From an uncultured Clostridia bacterium (GTDB taxonomy: Bacteria > Bacillota > Clostridia > Christensenellales > DUVY01), in contig CALAYY010000086.1 in assembly GCA_937895465.1 (NCBI GenBank), forward strand, positions 1 to 27,723: a DNA stretch of 27,723 bases, written 5' to 3'. Numbering within the stretch: position 1 is the first letter of the stretch; each line of letters opens with the position of its first letter. Shown here in pieces: positions 23,012 through 27,723 of this stretch. The notes under the pieces were generated by a model. That model was not told where the DNA came from. It worked only from the letters and a program-made list of their open reading frames with translations, and searched no databases. The translations under genes were made by a program, and so were the position numbers.

Positions 23012-23071
23012 ACTTTTTGAGGGCATTTGGAGGATTCTGCTTAACTCAATTAAAAACGAAGTTTTTAGTTG
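23012..23071. repeat. Second copy of the ACTTTTTGNGGGCAT repeat family
   Basis: ACTTTTTGAGGGCATTTGGA, then TTCTGCTTAACTC, then the hairpin CAATTAAAAAC/GTTTTTAGTTG (23047-23071). It matches the layout of 22845-22926 with a different hairpin sequence. Confidence 0.45.
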
Positions 23072-23120
23072 AAGAACTCTAATATATTTATAAGAAGTTA
23101 TTTTCATTAAGATAAAACAT

Positions 23121-23148
23121 TTGTCAATTTTGTTACACATGATATAAT
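23121..23148 (+). promoter_or_regulatory. Promoter of the aldose-1-epimerase-like gene
   Basis: TTGTCA at 23121-23126, a 16-bp spacer ending in TGA (extended -10), TATAAT at 23143-23148. The leader is about 32 nt. Confidence 0.7.
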
Positions 23149-23186
23149 ACATTCAGGGTTTTAAGAGAATAAGGAATATACAAAAG

Positions 23187-24056
23187 ATGATTTTTAATAT
23201 TTTTAATGAGGTGCTTAGCGTCAACATCTCGGATATCGGCGCTGAGCTTATGTCGATTATGTCCAAAGATACCGAATATCTTTGGCAAGGTTATAAAAAG
23301 TTTTGGGACGGTAAAGCATATAATCTTTTTCCCATTATAGGCAGGCTCAATCAAGGCGTTTATACCTATAAGGGTGAGACTTACAAAATGCAGCTTCACG
23401 GCTTTTTGAGAAGTTCAAAATTGACTGTAGTAAAACAAAAAAAAGATAAAATCATATTTGAACTAAAATATAATGATTTTACGCTTTCGCAATATCCTTT
23501 TAAGTTTTTGTATAGAATAACTTATACGCTTGTCAAAAATAAAATTAAAATTAATTATAATGTAATTAATCTTGACGACAAGCCGATATATTTTAATGTC
23601 GGTGGGCATCCCGGCTTTAATGTGCCGCTAAAGAGCGGAAAATTTGAGGACTATTTTATAGAATTTAAAGACGTTACCCCTATCAAAAAGCATGAGCTTG
23701 ATAATTTTTATTTTATGAGCGGCAAGGTAGTTGATTATGAACTTTCGCAAGGGCGGATATTGCCGCTTAGGCACAAGATGTTTGACAATGATGCACTGAT
23801 TTTTTCTAATACAAGCAAAACCGCCGCTCTAAAATGCTCAAGCGACCAAAAAAGTGTGATAATGAACTTTCCTGATATGACATACTTTGCATTATGGCAT
23901 ACCGCCAAGACTAATGCGCCTTTTGTTTGTATGGAAGTTTGGGAAGGGCTGCCTTCTACCTCTATTAAAATAGACGATATTACTGAAAAGACAGGTGTTG
24001 TAGAACTAGAACAGCATAAAGAATATAATAATCTATGGTCAATAGAGATTAATTAA
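23187..24056 (+). CDS. Aldose 1-epimerase family protein
   Basis: A 289-residue beta-sandwich protein of the galactose-mutarotase-like superfamily, LacX-like branch, which interconverts anomers of hexoses or sugar phosphates. Family blocks are ISDIGAELMSIMSKDTEYLW, then LFPIIGRL, the MQLHGFLRSS stretch with a conserved histidine, VGGHPGFNVPL with a second one, and the late MEVWEGLPS containing a glutamate in the usual catalytic position. Length fits the family. No strong Shine-Dalgarno is present, only a weak AAGGAA upstream. It is monocistronic with its own promoter and a long-stem terminator. It could supply the right anomers of sugars released by the GH2/GH3 enzymes (inference). Confidence 0.88.
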   Translation: MIFNIFNEVLSVNISDIGAELMSIMSKDTEYLWQGYKKFWDGKAYNLFPIIGRLNQGVYTYKGETYKMQLHGFLRSSKLTVVKQKKDKIIFELKYNDFTLSQYPFKFLYRITYTLVKNKIKINYNVINLDDKPIYFNVGGHPGFNVPLKSGKFEDYFIEFKDVTPIKKHELDNFYFMSGKVVDYELSQGRILPLRHKMFDNDALIFSNTSKTAALKCSSDQKSVIMNFPDMTYFALWHTAKTNAPFVCMEVWEGLPSTSIKIDDITEKTGVVELEQHKEYNNLWSIEIN

Positions 24057-24063
24057 AGCAAGC

Positions 24064-24108
24064 AAAACTGCTTGCAAATGACAAAAGCAAGCAGTTTTAG
24101 GTTTTTTT
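24064..24108 (+). terminator. Rho-independent terminator after the epimerase-like gene
   Basis: AAAACTGCTTGC at 24064-24075 pairs exactly with GCAAGCAGTTTT at 24087-24098, followed by AGGTTTTTTT. Confidence 0.85.
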
Positions 24109-24230
24109 AGCATAATGAAAGATCCCTTTTGGGAGCTTATATATTTGGGTTATAAACCGAGAAGTTGAGAGTTGTGGGTAATCGAAGCTTACATTAAAGA
24201 CTCACACGCCAAAGGTTTTCAACCATTTGG

Positions 24231-24659
24231 TTATAAATAGTTTTTTAATTGCTGAACATTTTTTTCTTCTTCCTGCAAAAGTTTTTCCATCAGAGTTTTT
24301 ATCTCTTCATCGGCATCAGAATATTTTTTTAGGTTTTTGGTGGCTTTTATTATGCCCATATTATTTCCTATCATTGCAAGCTCAGCTAATTTTGAATCAG
24401 TGTTATTAAAAGTAGTTTCCAGATTGAGCATCATGCAGGCGTAAAATCTTTTGCAAAATCCCGGCTCTTTTTCAGTCAAAGCATACTTATCATAAAGTCC
24501 TTTTGCACTAAATAAAACTGCTTTATATCCCTCTAATTGGGACTCAAGAAGTTTTCTAAAATCCTCGCTTTTTGCTATGCACACGCTTTGCTTTATTGTA
24601 TAGACGCCCATTGATGCGTTCTTGTAAATAAAATCCAAAAGTTGTTGATTCTTGTCCAT
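24231..24659 (-). CDS. Helical-bundle protein of unknown function
   Basis: 142 residues, almost entirely predicted helical, without a signal peptide or membrane segment. AAAGGAG precedes the ATG at a distance of about 9 nt. Blocks such as LLDFIYKNASMGVYTIKQSV, then LESQLEGYKAV, GNNMGIIKATKNLKKY and EEEKNVQQLKNYL resemble small four-helix proteins conserved in Clostridia and loosely reminiscent of ferritin-like or DUF2383-type bundles. No clear metal-ligand set (paired ExxH) is visible, so an enzymatic role cannot be stated. Monocistronic on the minus strand. Confidence 0.7.
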   Translation of the reverse strand: MDKNQQLLDFIYKNASMGVYTIKQSVCIAKSEDFRKLLESQLEGYKAVLFSAKGLYDKYALTEKEPGFCKRFYACMMLNLETTFNNTDSKLAELAMIGNNMGIIKATKNLKKYSDADEEIKTLMEKLLQEEEKNVQQLKNYL

Positions 24660-24869
24660 ATTAATATACTCCTTTCATATAAATTGTTTCCAAAACTCTC
24701 ACATTTAATTCAAAACATATAATGGCATTTTTTTGGGGCTAAGCACGGTTTATAATAAGCCCTTAGACTATAAATTATTTCTATAGAAAATAAATATTAT
24801 TTTGGCATAAACTACTTGTAAACAAATGTTTAAATATGTTATTTTGTTAGTGTAAGGCGGAGGTGATAT

Positions 24870-25421
24870 ATGGATTACAGTTTTATAAGAGCAATTCTTC
24901 AAGGATTTGAGCAATTGGAGATTTTGGCTGATTTGTCTGACAGACGGGTAATGGATATCGCCATAAAATCGTCAGGGATTGACGGACAGCCTCGCACAAT
25001 TAACAATGACATAAAACTAATAACTGAGCTTACCAATTACAAAATCAACCTTATCAATCTCAAGGTCTTGGTTTTGGATATGGTGGCAAGTTTGCCTTAC
25101 AAGGATAGGCTGACGGCAAGATACAGATATGTAGAAGGTAAAAAAGTTAATGCTATAGCCAAATTATTGGGGCTTAGCATAAGAAGTGTTTTTAGAATTT
25201 TGGAAAACATTCCAAAAGTGTGTAATGAATATTTTGAAATTTTGGGTTTGGATGACCGTTGGTTTTTGAAGACTTACAGCAATGAAAAATGGCTTATGAA
25301 ACTGATTAAGCCGAAAAAGAAAAGAAATGATTGTGCTGAAAATCAAAGGGTCAAAATTACAGATGCGGTTATAGAAAGCCGACCAAACCCAAAATCTGCA
25401 AGCATCTTGATTGGGATTTAA
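24870..25421 (+). CDS. Phage-type HTH regulator (sigma-70 region-4-like)
   Basis: A 183-residue protein with a strong GGAGGTGAT ribosome site before ATG 24870. The central part (about 75-115) has LPYKDRLTARYRYVEGKKVN then AIAKLLGLSIRSVFRILENI, a helix-turn-helix of the sigma-70 region 4 kind, as in late-gene activators of Gram-positive phages (ArpU/RinA type). The N-terminal half (about 1-70) is helical with no clear motif, and the tail (140-183) is basic. A phage terminase gene begins 1.5 kb downstream, which is the usual order in prophages, but an unrelated surface-protein gene and repeats lie between them here. Confidence 0.65.
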   Translation: MDYSFIRAILQGFEQLEILADLSDRRVMDIAIKSSGIDGQPRTINNDIKLITELTNYKINLINLKVLVLDMVASLPYKDRLTARYRYVEGKKVNAIAKLLGLSIRSVFRILENIPKVCNEYFEILGLDDRWFLKTYSNEKWLMKLIKPKKKRNDCAENQRVKITDAVIESRPNPKSASILIGI

Positions 25422-25460
25422 TTGGCGATTAAGTTGATAAAATAAGGTTAATAGATGTCT

Positions 25461-25662
25461 AGGCTCCTTTATCAAAAGGAGCTGTCACGAAAGTGACTGA
25501 GGATTAATTTATTAGAGTTTTAAAAAGTGCAATGAGAATGGAAGATTGTAGGTAAAGGTTTTTAAATTGATTGGTTTTTCATAATGCTTTTTAAAGTTAT
25601 ACAAAATAAATCATCCGTCTTTCGCTTTAGCGAAAGCCACCTTCTTTTGAGAAAGAAGGCTT
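25461..25662. repeat. Foldback (MITE-like) element, copy 2
   Basis: Left arm: AGGCTCCTTTATCAAAAGGA, then GTCACGAAAGTGAC, then TGAGGATTAAT. Right arm: AATCATCCGTCTTTCGC/GCGAAAG, then a tail ending GAAAGAAGGCTT. Stem 2 reads GTCAC/GTGAC on the left and CTTTCGC/GCGAAAG on the right, both different from copies 1 and 3 yet fully paired. 202 bp, no ORF. Confidence 0.7.
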
Positions 25663-25686
25663 TCCGTTCTAATAGCAGTAGATTTA

Positions 25687-25738
25687 GATAAAGAAGGCTT
25701 GCATATTTAATAAAATAAACAAGAAGGAAAGAAGGCTT
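25687..25738 (+). repeat. Two tail motifs at a 38-nt step after foldback copy 2
   Basis: GATAAAGAAGGCTT ends at 25700 and GGAAAGAAGGCTT at 25738, exactly 38 and 76 nt after the element end at 25662. Confidence 0.55.
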
Positions 25739-25770
25739 AGCATTCTATGTGCTGTGAATTAATAGATTTC

Positions 25771-25980
25771 AAAGGCTCCTTTATCCAAAGGAGCTGGCGG
25801 CGTTAGCCGACTGAGGATTAATTTGTTAGAGTTATGAAAAGTGTAATGAGAACGGAAGATTATAGGTAAAGGCTTTTAACTTGATTGGTTTTTTATAATG
25901 CTTTTAAAGTGCTGTAATAAGTAAATCATCCGTCATTTTGCTAGCGCAAAATGCCACACAACTTTAGAGAAAGAAGGCTT
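25771..25980. repeat. Foldback (MITE-like) element, copy 3
   Basis: Left arm: AAAGGCTCCTTTATCCAAAG, then GGCGGCGTTAGCCGAC. Right arm: AATCATCCGTCATTTTGC/GCAAAATG, then ACACAACTTTAGAGAAAGAA and GGCTT. 210 bp, best preserved as an inverted repeat: the inner flanks (TTTATAATGCTTTTAAAGTG on the right, AGTGTAATGAGAA on the left) also match as inverted sequence. Confidence 0.72.
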
Positions 25981-26000
25981 AGTTTTTTATAAGCTAACTT

Positions 26001-26155
26001 GATAAAGAAGGCTTGGGTTTTATAAGATGTAAAAACAATAGACACCAAAGGCTCCTTTATCTTCATGAGCTGGCGGCATTAGCCGACTGAGGATTAATTT
26101 ATTAAAGTAATAAGAGATACAATGAAAACAAAAAAGTTTAGATAAAGGACTGATA
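26001..26155 (+). repeat. Tail motif and a solo left arm of the foldback element
   Basis: GATAAAGAAGGCTT ends at 26014, 34 nt after copy 3. From 26046 a left arm follows (AAAGGCTCCTTTATCTTCAT with damaged stem 1, then GGCGGCATTAGCCGAC and TGAGGATTAAT). It loses similarity near 26155. The whole gap 25422-26173 is made of such repeats, with no gene seen. Confidence 0.6.
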
Positions 26156-26173
26156 GTCTAAATCGCTCTTTTA

Positions 26174-26914
26174 TCACACTTCACGCTTTCGGGGTTTGAA
26201 AATCAGATATATTATAAAAACTACAGGGATGCAAATAGCAACTGCTATTAAGACCTGTGTCCAAAAGGTGTATTTGTCATTAAGCTTTTCATCGGGGTCT
26301 TTTTTGTCGTTGCTTGGCTGGGCGGATATATCGTTTGGAATAAGTATTTCACTAGTTACTGTTATATAATCGGCATAGATATAACCCCACAAACTTTGTG
26401 AGCCGTTAGTGACCTTGATGTAATACCAGTACGACGAGCCGCTGTTAAGCTGCTGACCTTCAATTTTGTTATAGTATTCCGCACTTGCACCTGAGGGCAA
26501 AGTTGTCACAAGCTCCGAGCCTGTATTGGGCATCAAGCGTATATTGGCGGTAATATCGCCGCTTACTTTTAGCGAAAGATTGGTAGGGAACTTAGAGACA
26601 GGGATATAATCTTTGACATTAATAGCCGAAAACTTGACATAGCCTACTAAATCAACATATTTGACCTTATAAAAAACCTCATCGACTTTTTCCAAAAGCT
26701 CTACAAAATATGTTTCAGGCAGATAAAAATAAATATTATCTGATTCGTCTGAGTTTACAGGCGTTCGGTATAAAATAGTTTTTGACTCTACTATTAAGCC
26801 ATAACTGGATTGTTCACTTTGGGCAAAAGTTTTTTTGGTGTGCAAAAAGTTGCCGTCAAGAGTTAAGGTAACGGCAAAAATCAAAAGCAAAAAACAAAGC
26901 ACCAATCTTTTCAT
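26174..26914 (-). CDS. Secreted, membrane-anchored SH3-domain protein
   Basis: 246 residues from ATG 26914; a TTG codon just before is less likely. The N-terminal signal sequence (about 1-31) ends in KKTFAQSEQ. Two SH3-like regions follow: about 38-100 (YGLIVESKTILYRTPVNSDE, then YKVKYVDLVGYVKFSAI) and about 110-190 (LSLKVSGDITANIRLMPNTG, then the YWYYIKVTNGSQSLWGYIYA stretch). A linker rich in D, P and K and a C-terminal helix (about 215-240) with the basic end KPRKREV complete it. Bacterial SH3 domains commonly bind cell wall peptides, so this is probably an envelope-anchored wall-binding or sensing protein; no enzyme domain is attached. TATAAT at 26928-26923 lies 8 nt before the ATG, implying an almost leaderless mRNA. 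Confidence 0.75.
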   Translation of the reverse strand: MKRLVLCFLLLIFAVTLTLDGNFLHTKKTFAQSEQSSYGLIVESKTILYRTPVNSDESDNIYFYLPETYFVELLEKVDEVFYKVKYVDLVGYVKFSAINVKDYIPVSKFPTNLSLKVSGDITANIRLMPNTGSELVTTLPSGASAEYYNKIEGQQLNSGSSYWYYIKVTNGSQSLWGYIYADYITVTSEILIPNDISAQPSNDKKDPDEKLNDKYTFWTQVLIAVAICIPVVFIIYLIFKPRKREV

Positions 26915-26922
26915 CAATTAAA

Positions 26923-26928
26923 ATTATA
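26923..26928 (-). promoter_or_regulatory. -10 box of the SH3-protein gene
   Basis: Read on the minus strand, TATAAT lies at 26928-26923; the ATG begins at 26914. The -35 region is poor. No Shine-Dalgarno precedes the ATG. Confidence 0.45.
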
Positions 26929-26987
26929 GACCTAACAACAGGCAACTTATACAATATTTTTTAACCTTTATGTCGAATTATGTGAAT

Positions 26988-27723
26988 ATGGATATTAACC
27001 AAAAAATCAAAAAGTATATCAAGCTAAAGAACGAACAAAGCATAAGGCAAAACAGCGACATATTATCAAGATATAACACGTGCGCAAAAGTTCACAAAAA
27101 GCAGATGATTTTTCATAAGTGCGATGCACGCACTCGTTTTGTTTTTGGGGGCAACAGAAGCGGCAAGACAGAGTGCGGTGCTGTGGAGGCGGTATGGTTT
27201 TTGAGGGGTAATCATCCATATAAGCCTAACCGCCCCAATACAAGCGGCTGGGCGGTATCGCTTTCTTCTCAGGTGTCAAGAGATGTCGCACAGCAAAAAA
27301 TCCTGCATTATCTGCCCAAAAGGTATATTGCCGATGTGGTTATGTCGTCAGGGTCTAAGGATAACTATAAAGAAGGCGTTATTGACTACATCCTGATAAA
27401 AAATGTGTTTGGAGGAATTTCTGGGCTTGGGTTTAAAAGCTGTGACCAAGGCAGAGAAAAGTTTCAGGGAACGGGACTTGATTTTGTTTGGATAGACGAA
27501 GAACCGCCAAAAGAGATTTTTGACGAGTGCCGCATGAGACTTCTGGATAAAACAGGCGATATGTGGGTCACGATGACACCGCTAAAAGGGCTTAATTGGG
27601 TTTATGAAGTTATTTTTAAAAACCAAAAAAATGACCCTGAACTTTGGCATATACACATGGAATGGGCGGACAATCCGTATCTTAAACCTGAAGAAATCGA
27701 GCGTATGACCAAGCTTCTTGATA
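26988..27723 (+). CDS. Phage terminase large subunit (5' part, runs off the window)
   Basis: The frame is open from ATG 26970/26988 to the right edge. The ATPase domain has a Walker A motif FGGNRSGKT (about 53-61 from 26988) and a Walker B motif FVWIDEEPP with D170 and E171. Further family blocks are WAVSLSSQVSRDVAQQKILH, the GLGFKSCDQGREKFQGTG stretch and VTMTPLKGLNWVYEV. This is the DNA-packaging motor of a tailed phage. The nuclease domain must lie beyond the window. Neither start has a convincing Shine-Dalgarno; the six extra codons from 26970 are possible. It probably opens the structural module of a prophage to the right. Confidence 0.88.
   Translation, partial: MDINQKIKKYIKLKNEQSIRQNSDILSRYNTCAKVHKKQMIFHKCDARTRFVFGGNRSGKTECGAVEAVWFLRGNHPYKPNRPNTSGWAVSLSSQVSRDVAQQKILHYLPKRYIADVVMSSGSKDNYKEGVIDYILIKNVFGGISGLGFKSCDQGREKFQGTGLDFVWIDEEPPKEIFDECRMRLLDKTGDMWVTMTPLKGLNWVYEVIFKNQKNDPELWHIHMEWADNPYLKPEEIERMTKLLD

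Noticed and set aside
24110..24230. Possible small gene or RNA between the epimerase-like gene and the minus-strand bundle protein
   Set aside because: Only a terminator and weak short repeats are visible; no start signal or stable structure beyond that.
25422..26173. CRISPR-like look of repeated units
   Set aside because: The repeats are long inverted arms with differing stems and irregular units, not identical 25-40 bp repeats with unique equal spacers, and no cas genes are near.

Overview
The window looks like the chromosome of a low-GC, Gram-positive, anaerobic bacterium of the class Clostridia, probably an uncultured gut lineage. The evidence is the AT-rich sequence with strong AGGAGG ribosome binding sites, SepF next to a YlmE/YggS protein, YjzC-like and DUF5665-like small proteins, a LytTR regulator with a GHKL kinase, a domain-swapped GH3 glucosidase, and a PflX-type (COG1313) radical SAM protein. 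No rRNA, tRNA or CRISPR array is visible. The exact taxon cannot be read from the sequence.

Layout. (1) 1-2404 is a mobile, decayed region: two copies of a RAYT/Y1-type transposase unit, each followed by an orphan C-terminal coding fragment, a small immunity-like gene and a terminator, ending in two solo REP-like hairpins. (2) 2540-2819 holds a foldback repeat element. (3) 2978-5822 is an operon of two related membrane proteins, ylmE and sepF. (4) 5941-8130 holds a YjzC-like 54-residue gene on the minus strand, a DUF5665-like membrane peptide and an NCS2 purine permease. (5) 8455-10451 is a LytTR response regulator and GHKL histidine kinase pair. (6) 10552-17830 is a glycan-related operon: GH2 hydrolase, GtrA-like membrane protein, membrane-anchored GH3 with reversed domain order, and a small membrane protein. 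(7) 18003-19712 is adenine deaminase. (8) 19805-21696, minus strand and visibly richer in A+T, is a two-gene cassette of a radical SAM-like protein and a TcmP (three-Cys-motif partner) protein. (9) 21825-24056 carries a PflX-like radical SAM protein, a hairpin-rich repeat region and an aldose-1-epimerase-like gene. (10) 24231-27723 holds a helical-bundle protein, a phage-type HTH regulator, a large repeat array, an SH3-type surface protein and the start of a phage terminase large subunit that runs off the right edge.

How it works together. The NCS2 permease and adenine deaminase fit purine salvage (uptake, then adenine to hypoxanthine). The GH2/GtrA/GH3 operon fits surface binding and cleavage of a plant or host glycan followed by cytosolic hydrolysis; the two-component system lies just upstream and could control it, which is inference. 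SepF and YlmE belong to the division-associated ylm set, so the two membrane proteins in front of them may be envelope factors.

The least ordinary items are the TcmP/radical SAM cassette, the repeated RAYT/fragment/immunity/terminator unit, and a family of about 205-bp foldback repeats. The arms of those repeats keep their hairpins while the stem sequence changes, and each complete copy is trailed by short tail motifs at 34-38 nt spacing. Three genes also have a -10 box placed so that transcription should start at or within 2 nt of the start codon (leaderless mRNAs).
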